This document shows positions 1 to 8,367 of a DNA stretch of 64,000 bases, piece after piece. Source of the stretch: Fodinibacter sp963747405 (GTDB lineage Bacteria; Actinomycetota; Actinomycetes; Actinomycetales; Dermatophilaceae). The notes beneath the pieces were generated by a model. That model searched no databases and was not told the DNA's origin. It was given only the letters and a program-made list of their open reading frames with translations. Positions within the stretch are counted from its first letter, which is position 1; each line of letters begins with the position of its first letter. Position numbers and translations under genes: made by a program. The stretch covers positions 434,001 to 498,000 of the forward strand of contig CAVVFG010000007.1 in NCBI GenBank assembly GCA_963747405.1. Reading direction: 5' to 3'.

Positions 1-284
1 CGCGCCGGGAACCACGCGACGACGGCCACGCCCACCGGGGTCAGCAGGGTGCGCGCGCCCACGGCCCAGCCCAGCGGGCGCCACCCGATGTCGCGCTCGG
101 CGTGCGCGAGCAGGAGCATCGGCAGGGCGAAGCTCGGCACGATGAGGGCGGCCGGCATCAGGTCGGGGGCCAGGAGCACGACGAACGGGGCCGCCACGAC
201 CGCCAGCCCGAAGCCGATCGTCGACTGCACCACCCCACCCGCCAGCACGGCCAGCCCGAGGCCGAGCACGAGCGGCCAGTCCAT
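1..284 (-). CDS. TauE/SafE-family membrane exporter, C-terminus cut off by window edge
   Basis: Partial reading frame on the minus strand, beginning with ATG at 284 and running off the left end. The visible ~94 residues begin MDWPLVLGLGLAVLAGGVVQ and continue with a STIGFG stretch and hydrophobic segments. This fits the first helices of the sulfite exporter TauE/SafE (UPF0721) family, predicted to move anions or organosulfur compounds across the membrane. Its ATG overlaps the TGA of the preceding TauE/SafE gene by one base (TGATG), implying translational coupling, so the two may act as a pair. The substrate cannot be judged, and the rest of the gene is outside the window. Confidence 0.7.
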   Translation of the reverse strand, partial: MDWPLVLGLGLAVLAGGVVQSTIGFGLAVVAAPFVVLLAPDLMPAALIVPSFALPMLLLAHAERDIGWRPLGWAVGARTLLTPVGVAVVAWFPA

Positions 285-1057
285 CAGGGGAACGCGACGA
301 GCTTGACGATGGCCACCAGCCCGATGACGACGATGACGCCCCGCAGCACCGGTGGCGGCAGCCGGCGCCCGACCGTGGAGCCGATGACGCCGCCGATGGT
401 CGAGCCGATCGCGATCAGCAGCACCACCAGCCAGTCGATCTGGTCGCGCGCGACGAGGACGAACACCAGCGCCGCCACGCCGTTGACGATGGTCGCGAGC
501 ACGTTCTTGTAGCCGTTGAGCCGTTGGATCGGCTCGCTCGACAGCGCCCCGAGCACCCCCATCAGGATGATCCCCTGCGCGGCCCCGAAGTAGCCGCCGT
601 AGATCCCCGCCCCGAAGACCCCTGCCTGCATCGCCCGCTCGTGGTTGGCCTCGTTGGCGGTGCCTGCCGTGCGGCGTCGATCGGCCCACGCGTTGATGCG
701 CGGACCGGTCACCACGAGCACCAGCCCGAGCAGGATGAGCACCGGCACGATGGCGCGGAACAGCTTCGGGTCGAGCACGAGCAGCAGGACGGCGCCCGCG
801 ACGGCCCCCAGCAACGACATCGGGGCCAGCCGCCGCAGCGTGGGCGCCGCGCCCACGAGCTCCTTGCGGTAGCCGATGCTGCCGGTGAGGCTGCCGGGCA
901 CCAGGCCGATGTTGTTCGAGATGTTCGCCGTGATCGGCGGGATGCCCAGCAGCAGCAGGGTCGGGAAGGTGATCAGCGTGCCCGAGCCGACGATGGTGTT
1001 GATCGTTCCGGCCCCGACGCCTGCCAGGACGACGAGGACGGCATCGAGCGTGGACAC
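284..1057 (-). CDS. TauE/SafE-family sulfite/organosulfur exporter
   Basis: A 257-residue integral membrane protein, a normal length for TauE/SafE (UPF0721). Near residues 15-35 it has the glycine-rich stretch AGTINTIVGSGTLITFPTLL, typical of the first repeat. A second half-repeat around residues 145-170 contains YGGYFGAAQGIILMG, the usual internal duplication. Seven to eight hydrophobic segments are visible. Family members export sulfite, sulfoacetate or similar anions; no neighbour here specifies a substrate. It is followed, with a one-base overlap, by a second family member. The start at 1057 gives the short N-terminus common in the family. Confidence 0.85.
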   Translation of the reverse strand: MSTLDAVLVVLAGVGAGTINTIVGSGTLITFPTLLLLGIPPITANISNNIGLVPGSLTGSIGYRKELVGAAPTLRRLAPMSLLGAVAGAVLLLVLDPKLFRAIVPVLILLGLVLVVTGPRINAWADRRRTAGTANEANHERAMQAGVFGAGIYGGYFGAAQGIILMGVLGALSSEPIQRLNGYKNVLATIVNGVAALVFVLVARDQIDWLVVLLIAIGSTIGGVIGSTVGRRLPPPVLRGVIVVIGLVAIVKLVAFP

Positions 1058-1124
1058 GCGGACACCCTATGCGGGCGTCCGCGTGTCGTGGCGGGGCGTC
1101 CAGCCCCGGGAGGTACCGGCGGGC

Positions 1125-2354
1125 TCAGCGCGGCGCCGTGGGCTCCTCGCCGATCGGCTCCTCGGGCGGTGCCGCGGGGACCGGCGGCGGGGGCGGCGGG
1201 GGCGGCTCCTGCGAGAGCGCCGCCGGCTCGGCCGGTGGCACGGGGGGCGCGCTCACCGGCCGCGGCGGCACGGCATCCGCACCGGGGTCGATCGGCGGCT
1301 GCACCCGGCCGACGGGAGCACCGTGCTCGTTGGCCTCACGGCTGGCCAGGCCGGCCTGGCCGCGGGCCCGGGCCAGCGCCTCGGCGGGGTCCTCGAGCCT
1401 GGCGTCGGTGAAGGCGTCGGCGAACTCGTTGCCGGGGTCGACCCAGTCGTCCTCGTCGCCGCCGTCGAAGCCACCCTGCCCGCGGCCGAGCATGCCACCG
1501 ATGCCCTTGAGCGCGTCGGTGAGCTCGCTCGGGACGATCCACATCTTGTTGGAGTCACCCCGCGCGATCTGCGGCAGCACCTGGAGGTACTGGTAGGCCA
1601 GCAGCTTCTGGGTGGGCTTGCCGCGGTGGATGGCGTCGAACACCTGCTGGATGGCGCGGGCCTGGCCCTGGGCCTCGAGGATGCGGGCCTGGGCCGAGCC
1701 CTCGGCGCGCAGGATCTGGCTCTGCTTCTCACCCTCGGCGGTGAGGATCTGGCTCGCCTTGGTGCCCTCGGCGGTGAGCACGATGGCGCGGCGGTCGCGC
1801 TCGGCGCGCATCTGCTTCTCCATCGACTCCTGGATCGAGTGCGGCGGGTCGATGGCCTTCAGCTCGACCCGGTTGACCCGGATGCCCCACTTGCCGGTGG
1901 CCTCGTCGAGCACGCCACGCAGCTGGCCGTTGATCTGGTCGCGGCTGGTCAGCGTCTGCTCCAGGTCGAGCGAGCCGATGACGTTGCGCAGCGTGGTGAC
2001 GGTGAGCTGCTCGATGCCCTGGATGAAGTTGGCGATCTCGTAGACCGCCGACTTCGGGTCGATCGCCTGGTAGTAGATGACGGTGTCGATGCTGACCACG
2101 AGGTTGTCGCTGGTGATGACCGGCTGCGGCGGGAACGAGACCACCTGCTCGCGCAGGTCGATGTTGGCGCGCACCACGTCGACGAAGGGCACGAGCAGGT
2201 GCAGGCCCGGCTCGAGGGTGCGCGAGAAGCGGCCGAGGCGCTCGATGATGAGCGCCGTCTGCTGCGGCACGATCTTGACCGTGCGGACCAGCACGATGAT
2301 GACGAACAGGGCGAGGAGCAGCAGGACGATGAGCGGCAGGAGGCCGTTCGGCAT
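1125..2354 (-). CDS. SPFH/band-7 (stomatin-like) membrane protein
   Basis: 409 residues. Residues about 5-25 form one membrane anchor, followed by a band-7/SPFH domain (roughly 25-200) with the characteristic IIERLGRFSRTLEPGLHLLVPF. A charged helical region (about 200-280) contains AEGEKQSQILRAEG-type repeats expected to form a coiled coil. The C-terminal ~100 residues are proline-rich and low in complexity, ending in a PPPPPPP run. Proteins of this type (slipin/QmcA group) assemble large membrane rings and influence membrane microdomains or proteolysis; the exact role is unknown. The next gene upstream in the transcript encodes NfeD, its usual partner. An A/G-rich ribosome site (AAAGG) precedes the ATG at 2354. 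Confidence 0.88.
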   Translation of the reverse strand: MPNGLLPLIVLLLLALFVIIVLVRTVKIVPQQTALIIERLGRFSRTLEPGLHLLVPFVDVVRANIDLREQVVSFPPQPVITSDNLVVSIDTVIYYQAIDPKSAVYEIANFIQGIEQLTVTTLRNVIGSLDLEQTLTSRDQINGQLRGVLDEATGKWGIRVNRVELKAIDPPHSIQESMEKQMRAERDRRAIVLTAEGTKASQILTAEGEKQSQILRAEGSAQARILEAQGQARAIQQVFDAIHRGKPTQKLLAYQYLQVLPQIARGDSNKMWIVPSELTDALKGIGGMLGRGQGGFDGGDEDDWVDPGNEFADAFTDARLEDPAEALARARGQAGLASREANEHGAPVGRVQPPIDPGADAVPPRPVSAPPVPPAEPAALSQEPPPPPPPPVPAAPPEEPIGEEPTAPR

Positions 2355-2387
2355 GGCTCAACCTTTCACGGGGCGCCGGAGCGCGGG

Positions 2388-2891
2388 TCAGGTGTAGGGG
2401 TCGGTGGTGGTGAAGCCGCCGGTGGCGGGGTGGTCGGTGGGCGGGACGGGCGAGACGATGGCGGTCGCGCCGTGGATGGCGATGACCCGCACCTCCTCGC
2501 CCGGGCCCACCGTCGTGGGGGTGCCCGAGGCCAGCCGGGCCGACCAGGTCTCACCGGCGAGCTTGATCCGGCCGTCGCTGTCGGTGACCGACTGGAGCAC
2601 GCGCGCCTGGCGGCCGACGAGGCCCGACGCGCCGATCTGGTGGTCGACCTCACCGTCGAGGAACTGCCGCTTGACCAGCGGCCGCACCGAGAAGAGCAGC
2701 AGGACCGCGACGGCGACGGCGATCACGACCTGCAGGGGGAAGGAGGCGCCGAGCCCGGCAGCCACGGCTGCGGCCAGCGCGCCCCCGGCGAACATGATGA
2801 ACACGAAGTCGACGGTCGCCGCCTCGATGGCGGCCAGCACGAGGCCGACCCCGATCCAGAACAGCCAGACGTTGTCGGTCAGCCAGTCCAT
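2388..2891 (-). CDS. NfeD-family membrane protein, partner of the SPFH protein
   Basis: 167 residues, the short NfeD form without the ClpP-like protease domain. Residues about 8-75 give three to four hydrophobic helices (WLFWIGVGLVLAAIEA and following). Residues about 95-150 form the small OB-fold domain, with GLVGRQARV and a conserved GETWSAR. NfeD proteins are encoded beside SPFH/stomatin proteins and are thought to stabilise or anchor them. Here the SPFH gene follows 33 bases downstream in the same direction. A clear AAAGGGGG ribosome site lies about 8 nt before the ATG at 2891. Confidence 0.88.
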   Translation of the reverse strand: MDWLTDNVWLFWIGVGLVLAAIEAATVDFVFIMFAGGALAAAVAAGLGASFPLQVVIAVAVAVLLLFSVRPLVKRQFLDGEVDHQIGASGLVGRQARVLQSVTDSDGRIKLAGETWSARLASGTPTTVGPGEEVRVIAIHGATAIVSPVPPTDHPATGGFTTTDPYT

Positions 2892-2960
2892 CGCCAGACC
2901 CCCTTTCCGTGGTGAGTCACCACATCGACGTTCGCCCGGGGTGGGCGGTTCCCACTCTTC

Positions 2961-3743
<783 letters not shown>

Positions 3744-3750
3744 GCCCAGC

Positions 3751-3756
3751 ACCCTA
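3751..3756 (-). promoter_or_regulatory. -10 box of a probable leaderless promoter for the ABC ATPase
   Basis: TAGGGT on the minus strand, 7 nt before ATG 3743, lying between that start and the stop codon of glgA. Confidence 0.5.
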
Positions 3757-3762
3757 ACCGAG

Positions 3763-4971
3763 TCAGGGCGTCGCCCCCCGGCGCCGCAGGACGTCGAGGT
3801 AGACCTCGTTGGTCTGGTCGCCGATCGAGCCCCAGGAGAACGACTCCACGGCCCGGCGACGCCCCGCGAGGCCCATCCGTTCGGCGCGCGAGGTGTCGCT
3901 CACGGCATCCGCGAGCGCGGCGGCGAGGTCGGCGACGAACCGGTCGGGGTCGACCGGGATGCCGGTCCCGTCCTGCACCTGGTCGATGGGCACCAGCCAG
4001 CCGGTCTCGCCGTGCACCACCACCTCGGGGATGCCGCCGGTCGCCGTCGCGACCACCGGCAGCTCGCACGCCATCGCCTCCAGGTTGACGATGCCGAGCG
4101 GCTCGTAGACCGACGGGCACACGAACACGGTGGCGCTGCTCAACATCGCCACCACCTCGTTGCGCGGCAACATGGTGGGCACCCACACGATGCCGTCGCG
4201 CGTCTCGCGCAGGGTGTCGATGAGGCCCTCGACCTCGGCCTGGATCTCGGGGGTGTCGGGGGCGCCGGCCAGCAGCACGAGCTGACACTCGGGCGGCAGC
4301 TCGGCGGCCGCGCGCAGCAGGTAGGGCAGCCCCTTCTGCCGGGTGATCCGGCCGACGAAGATGACGCTCGGCCGGTCGGGGTCGACGCCGTGCCGCCGCA
4401 CGACGTCCTCGTCGCGCTCGGCCCGCCACAGCTGGGAGTCGATGCCGTTGTGAACCACCTTGACCTTGTCGGGGTCGATCGAGGGGTAGGAGCGCAGGAT
4501 GTCCTCGCGCATGCCGGCACTGACGGCGATCACGGCATCCGCCGCCTCGTAGGCGGTCTTCTCCACCCATGACGACACCCGGTAGCCGCCGCCGAGCTGC
4601 TCGGCCTTCCAGGGCCGCATCGGCTCCAGGCTGTGGGCTGTGAGCACGTGCGGGATGTCGCCCATCAGCGCCGCCAGGTGGCCGCCCATGTTGGCGTACC
4701 AGGTGTGCGAGTGCACCAGGTCGGCGCCCTCGCAGGCAGCGGCCAGCGTCAGGTCGACCCCCAAGGTGGTGAGGGCGGCGTTGGCGCCGGCGAGCTCGGC
4801 GAGGTCGGGGTGGCCGGTGGTGCCGTCCTCCTCGCGCGGCTCGCCGAAGGCGTGCACCCGCACGTCGAGGTCACCGCGCTCGCGCAGCGCCCTGACCAGC
4901 TCGGCCACGTGGACCCCCGCACCACCGTAGATCGCCGGGGGGTACTCCTTGCTGAGGATGTCGATTCGCAC
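3763..4971 (-). CDS. glgA: Glycogen synthase, actinobacterial GlgA type
   Basis: 402-residue GT4-type glycosyltransferase with a GT-B fold. The N-terminal donor/acceptor loop KEYPPAIYGGAGVHVAELV starts at residue 8. The nucleotide-sugar binding region EPLGIVNLEAMACELPVVAT lies near residue 290, with the conserved E-x7-E arrangement. This matches the Corynebacterium/Mycobacterium GlgA family. Some members (also called GlgM) join ADP-glucose to glucose-1-phosphate to give maltose-1-phosphate, so either alpha-1,4-glucan elongation or maltose-1-phosphate synthesis is possible. It is divergent from glgC, which supplies ADP-glucose, with 63 bp between start codons. Start is GTG 4971; TAGGGT sits 8 nt upstream, so the message is nearly leaderless. 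Confidence 0.93.
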   Translation of the reverse strand: MRIDILSKEYPPAIYGGAGVHVAELVRALRERGDLDVRVHAFGEPREEDGTTGHPDLAELAGANAALTTLGVDLTLAAACEGADLVHSHTWYANMGGHLAALMGDIPHVLTAHSLEPMRPWKAEQLGGGYRVSSWVEKTAYEAADAVIAVSAGMREDILRSYPSIDPDKVKVVHNGIDSQLWRAERDEDVVRRHGVDPDRPSVIFVGRITRQKGLPYLLRAAAELPPECQLVLLAGAPDTPEIQAEVEGLIDTLRETRDGIVWVPTMLPRNEVVAMLSSATVFVCPSVYEPLGIVNLEAMACELPVVATATGGIPEVVVHGETGWLVPIDQVQDGTGIPVDPDRFVADLAAALADAVSDTSRAERMGLAGRRRAVESFSWGSIGDQTNEVYLDVLRRRGATP

Positions 4972-4979
4972 GAAAACTC

Positions 4980-4985
4980 ACCCTA
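4980..4985 (-). promoter_or_regulatory. -10 box of glgA promoter
   Basis: TAGGGT on the minus strand, 8 nt upstream of GTG 4971, in the 63-bp intergenic region shared with glgC. Confidence 0.5.
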
Positions 4986-5014
4986 GTGACGATCCCACCC
5001 CCCGGCGAGGGAAC

Positions 5015-5034
5015 GACCCCACTAGCGTGGGGTC
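5015..5034 (+). promoter_or_regulatory. glgC leaderless promoter inside a perfect inverted repeat (candidate operator)
   Basis: Arms GACCCCAC (5015-5022) and GTGGGGTC (5027-5034) are perfect inverted copies separated by TAGC. The likely -10 hexamer TAGCGT (5023-5028) occupies the loop and first bases of the right arm. The ATG of glgC follows immediately at 5035. A repressor bound here would cover both the -10 box and the start codon. Confidence 0.55.
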
Positions 5035-6288
5035 ATGGCGTACCGCAGCGGAGGTCCCAAGGTCCTGGTCATCGTCCTAGCTGGTGGGGAGGGGAAGCGG
5101 CTGATGCCGCTCACCGCCGACCGGGCCAAGCCTGCGGTGCCGTTCGGCGGCATCTACCGGCTCATCGACTTCGCGCTCTCTAACGTGGTCAACTCCGGCT
5201 ACCTCAAGGTCGTCGTCCTCACCCAGTACAAGTCGCACAGCCTCGACCGGCACGTCACCCGCACCTGGCGGATGTCGACCATGCTCGGCAACTACGTGGC
5301 GCCCATCCCGGCACAGCAGCGCATCGACAAGTCGTGGTACCAGGGCAGCGCCGACGCGATCTTCCAGAGCTTCAACACGATCACCGACGAGAAGCCCGAC
5401 ATCGTGGTGGTCGTCGGCGCCGACCACGTGTACCGGATGGACTTCTCGCAGATGGTCGAGCAGCACGTCGAGTCGGGCGCCGGGGTGACCGTGGCCGCCA
5501 TCCGGCAGCCCATCGCGATGTCCACCGAGTTCGGCGTCATCGAGGTCGTGCCCGACGACCCCACCCGGATCCGGGCCTTCCTGGAGAAGCCGACCGACCC
5601 GACCGGCCTGCCCGACTCCCCCGGCGAGATCCTTGCCAGCATGGGCAACTACGTCTTCGACGCCGACGTGCTCATGGATGCCGTGCACGCCGACTCGACG
5701 CTCGCGGGCTCCAAGCACGACATGGGCGGCGACATCGTGCCCGCCCTCGTCGCGCAGGGCGCCGCGTGCGCCTACGACTTCAAGAACAACGTCATCCCCG
5801 GCGGCACCGAGCGCGACATGGGCTACTGGCGCGACGTGGGGACGATGGACTCCTACTTCGACGCGCACATGGACCTCGTGTCGATCCATCCGGTCTTCAA
5901 CCTCTACAACTACGACTGGCCGATCTACACGAGCTACGGGCCGTACCCGCCGGCGAAGTTCGTGCACGGCCACCACGGGCGGTTCGGCGAGGCGCTGAAC
6001 TCGGCCGTCTCCCCCGGCGTGGTCATCTCGGGCGCCCGGATCAACGGCTCGGTCGTCTCCCCCGACGTGCACGTGCACAGCTACACGGAGGTGGACAGCA
6101 GCGTCATCCTCGACGGCGTGCAGATCGGGCGCAACTGCCGCATCCAGCGGGCGATCATCGACAAGAACGTGGTCATCCCCGAGGCCACCTCCATCGGCTA
6201 CGACAAGGAGCGTGACCTCGAGCGAGGCTTCTGGGTCACCGAGTCGGGCATCACCGTCGTCGGCAAGGGACAGGCGGTCACACCATGA
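5035..6288 (+). CDS. glgC: Glucose-1-phosphate adenylyltransferase (ADP-glucose pyrophosphorylase)
   Basis: 417 residues, normal for bacterial GlgC. The N-terminal nucleotidyltransferase signature AGGEGKRLMPLTADRAKPAV lies at residues 15-34. It continues with FGGIYRLIDFALSN, the ATP/G1P contact YQGSADAIFQS near residue 102, and the catalytic-region GADHVYRMD near 128. The C-terminal third is a left-handed beta-helix (SVVSPDVHVHSYTEV and following). It makes ADP-glucose from ATP and glucose-1-phosphate, the committed step of glycogen synthesis. It is divergent from glgA. The ATG at 5035 has no leader: its -10 box ends 6 nt upstream. The next gene overlaps its stop by 4 nt. Confidence 0.96.
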   Translation: MAYRSGGPKVLVIVLAGGEGKRLMPLTADRAKPAVPFGGIYRLIDFALSNVVNSGYLKVVVLTQYKSHSLDRHVTRTWRMSTMLGNYVAPIPAQQRIDKSWYQGSADAIFQSFNTITDEKPDIVVVVGADHVYRMDFSQMVEQHVESGAGVTVAAIRQPIAMSTEFGVIEVVPDDPTRIRAFLEKPTDPTGLPDSPGEILASMGNYVFDADVLMDAVHADSTLAGSKHDMGGDIVPALVAQGAACAYDFKNNVIPGGTERDMGYWRDVGTMDSYFDAHMDLVSIHPVFNLYNYDWPIYTSYGPYPPAKFVHGHHGRFGEALNSAVSPGVVISGARINGSVVSPDVHVHSYTEVDSSVILDGVQIGRNCRIQRAIIDKNVVIPEATSIGYDKERDLERGFWVTESGITVVGKGQAVTP

Positions 6289-7115
6289 CCGGGACCGACC
6301 GCCCGGTGCGGGTCGGGGTGCAGCTGCAGCCCCAGCACGCCACCTACGCCTCGATCCGGCAGGCATGCGCCGACGCAGAGGAGATCGGGGTCGACGTGGT
6401 CTTCACCTGGGACCACTTCTACCCGCTCTACGGACCGGCCGACGGCGCCCACTTCGAGTGCTGGACGGTGCTCGGCGCCTGGGCGGAGGCCACCTCGCGG
6501 GTCGAGATCGGCGCCCTGGTGACGTGCAACAGCTACCGAAACCCGCAGCTGCTCGCCGACATGGCCCGCACCGTCGACCACATCAGCGCCCGTGACGGCG
6601 GTGAGGGCCGGTTGATCCTCGGCATCGGCTCGGGCTGGTTCGAGCGCGACTACGTCGAGTACGGCTACGAGTTCGGCACCGCCGGAGGGCGGCTCGACGC
6701 GCTCGACCGCGACCTGCCGCTCATCAAGGCGCGGTTGGCCAAGCTCAACCCGGCGCCGACGCGCGACATCCCGGTGCTCATCGGCGGCGGTGGGGAGCGC
6801 AAGACGCTGCGCATCGTGGCCGAGCAGGCCGACATCTGGCACGGCTTCGGTGAGCCCGACACGATCGCCCACAAGCACGCCGTGCTCGACGAGTGGTGCG
6901 CCAAGGTCGGGCGCGACCCGGCCGAGATCGAGCGGTCGTCGGGGGTGTCCCCGAAGCCGGGACGGCTCCCCGAGGACGTCGGCGACTACGCCGCGGGCGC
7001 GGAGGCGCTCTACGAGGTCGGCACCCGGCTGTTCACGGTGGGCCTCAGCGGTCCCGACTACGACCTCGGTCCGGTGCGTGACCTGGTGGCCTGGCGCGAC
7101 GCCCGCGCTGGGTAG
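6285..7115 (+). CDS. LLM-class F420-dependent oxidoreductase
   Basis: 276-residue bacterial luciferase-like monooxygenase fold. Visible family features are VFTWDHFYPLYG (residues 41-52), the strand-loop VEIGALVTCNSYRNPQLLADMARTVD split around residues 73-98, LILGIGSGWFERDYVEYGY, and the IPVLIGGGGERKTLRIVAEQAD region near residue 165. These fit the actinobacterial TIGR03560-like group that uses coenzyme F420 rather than flavin. The substrate is unknown. The ATG overlaps the glgC stop by four bases (ATGA), so it is translated from the glgC message. Whether it is functionally tied to glycogen is unclear. Confidence 0.82.
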   Translation: MTGTDRPVRVGVQLQPQHATYASIRQACADAEEIGVDVVFTWDHFYPLYGPADGAHFECWTVLGAWAEATSRVEIGALVTCNSYRNPQLLADMARTVDHISARDGGEGRLILGIGSGWFERDYVEYGYEFGTAGGRLDALDRDLPLIKARLAKLNPAPTRDIPVLIGGGGERKTLRIVAEQADIWHGFGEPDTIAHKHAVLDEWCAKVGRDPAEIERSSGVSPKPGRLPEDVGDYAAGAEALYEVGTRLFTVGLSGPDYDLGPVRDLVAWRDARAG

Positions 7116-7118
7116 CCT
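7113..7118 (+). promoter_or_regulatory. -10 box of serB leaderless promoter, overlapping the upstream stop codon
   Basis: TAGCCT; its first three bases are also the TAG stop of the LLM oxidoreductase gene. Six bases separate it from GTG 7125 of serB. Confidence 0.5.
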
Positions 7119-7124
7119 GCACGG

Positions 7125-8363
7125 GTGCCCTCCGCCCCCCTCGTACCGCCCGCGGCGCCGCTGCCCGACCCGAACGCCCGAACCCTGCTGCTCACCCTCA
7201 ACGGCCCCGACCGTCCCGGCATGACCAAGGTGCTGTTCGAGGCGGCCTCGACCGTCGGCGCCGACGTGCTCGACCTCGAGCAGGTCGTCGTGCGGGGCCA
7301 CCTGACGCTGTCGGTGCTGCTCTCCCCCGGCCGCGACGAGAACGTGCTCATCGACCGGTTGACCCGCGCCGGGTCGCGGCTGGGCATGCGCGTCGACCTG
7401 GTCTCCGGGCGCGGTGACAACGCCCCGCGGCGCACCGGCCGGGCTGCCGTCGTGGTGATGGGTGCCCCCCTGCAGACCCACCACGTAGCGGCCGTGGCGG
7501 CGGCGATCGCCGAGCACGGCGCCAACATCGACCGGATCCGGCGGCTGTCGCGCTACCCCGTCACGACGGTCGAGCTCGACGTCTCGGGCGCCGACGTCAG
7601 CGACCTGCGCCAGGACCTGGCCATGGTGTCGCACCGGGTCGGCGCCGACATCGCCGTCGCCCCGGCCGGGCTCGCCCGCCGTGGCGGTCGCCTGGTCGTG
7701 ATGGACGTCGACTCCACGCTCATCCAGGACGAGGTCATCGAGCTGCTGGCCGAGCACGCGGGCCGGGCCGCGGAGGTGGCCGCGGTGACCGAGGCGGCGA
7801 TGCGCGGCGAGCTCGACTTCGCGCAGAGCCTGCACCTGCGGGTGGCGACCCTGGCGGGCCTGCCGGTGTCGGTGCTCGACCAGGTGGGAGACGCGGTGCG
7901 GCTCACCCCGGGCGCTCGCACCATGGTGCGCACCCTCAAGCGCCTCGGTTTCACCGTGGGGGTCGTCTCTGGCGGCTTCGTCGAGGTGGTCGAGCCGATC
8001 GCCCACGAGCTCGGCATCGACCACGTGCGCGCCAACCGGCTCGAGGTCGTCGACGGCACGCTCACCGGCCGGGTGGTCGGCGACGTGGTCGACCGGGCCG
8101 GGAAGGCAGCGGCGCTGCGCGAGTTCGCCGCCCTGGAGGGGCTGCCGCTCGCCCGCACCGTCGCCATCGGCGACGGCGCCAACGACCTCGACATGCTGGC
8201 CGTGGCCGGCCTCGGCGTCGCGTTCAACGCCAAGCCGATGGTGCGCCGCCAGGCCGACACCTCCGTCACCGTGCCCTACCTGGACGCCGTGCTGTTCCTC
8301 CTCGGCATCTCCCGCGAGGAGATCGAGGACGCCGACGCCCACGACGACGCACTACTAGGCTGA
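7125..8363 (+). CDS. serB: Phosphoserine phosphatase with N-terminal ACT domain
   Basis: 412 residues. An ACT domain (about 17-90, LTLNGPDRPGMTKVLFEAAS) is followed by a second ACT-like segment (about 105-175). The HAD phosphatase core begins with VMDVDSTLIQDEVIELLAEH near residue 191: DxDST is the nucleophile motif. It ends with GDGANDLDML near residue 346. Family members hydrolyse 3-phosphoserine in the last step of serine synthesis, and the ACT regions suggest amino-acid feedback. The long form matches mycobacterial SerB2. GTG 7125 was chosen because TAGCCT ends exactly six bases upstream and no ribosome site is visible. cphB begins five bases after its stop codon. Confidence 0.93.
   Translation: MPSAPLVPPAAPLPDPNARTLLLTLNGPDRPGMTKVLFEAASTVGADVLDLEQVVVRGHLTLSVLLSPGRDENVLIDRLTRAGSRLGMRVDLVSGRGDNAPRRTGRAAVVVMGAPLQTHHVAAVAAAIAEHGANIDRIRRLSRYPVTTVELDVSGADVSDLRQDLAMVSHRVGADIAVAPAGLARRGGRLVVMDVDSTLIQDEVIELLAEHAGRAAEVAAVTEAAMRGELDFAQSLHLRVATLAGLPVSVLDQVGDAVRLTPGARTMVRTLKRLGFTVGVVSGGFVEVVEPIAHELGIDHVRANRLEVVDGTLTGRVVGDVVDRAGKAAALREFAALEGLPLARTVAIGDGANDLDMLAVAGLGVAFNAKPMVRRQADTSVTVPYLDAVLFLLGISREEIEDADAHDDALLG
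8356..8361 (+). promoter_or_regulatory. -10 box of cphB leaderless promoter
   Basis: TAGGCT spans the last codons of serB; its final T is the first base of the serB TGA. GACCCG separates it from GTG 8368. Confidence 0.5.
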
Positions 8364-8367
8364 CCCG

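Noticed and set aside
1190..1260. GGC/GGGGGC repeat at the 3' end of the SPFH gene as a regulatory repeat
   Set aside because: It simply encodes the proline-rich tail of the protein.
5077..6366. Long open frame antisense to glgC (429 residues)
   Set aside because: Shadow frame of the GC-rich glgC gene: Asp/Val/His-rich, no domain, and glgC is certain.
6198..8342. 714-residue open frame antisense to the LLM gene and serB
   Set aside because: Composition is Arg/Gly/His/Asp-rich with no recognisable motif, and it covers two confident genes.
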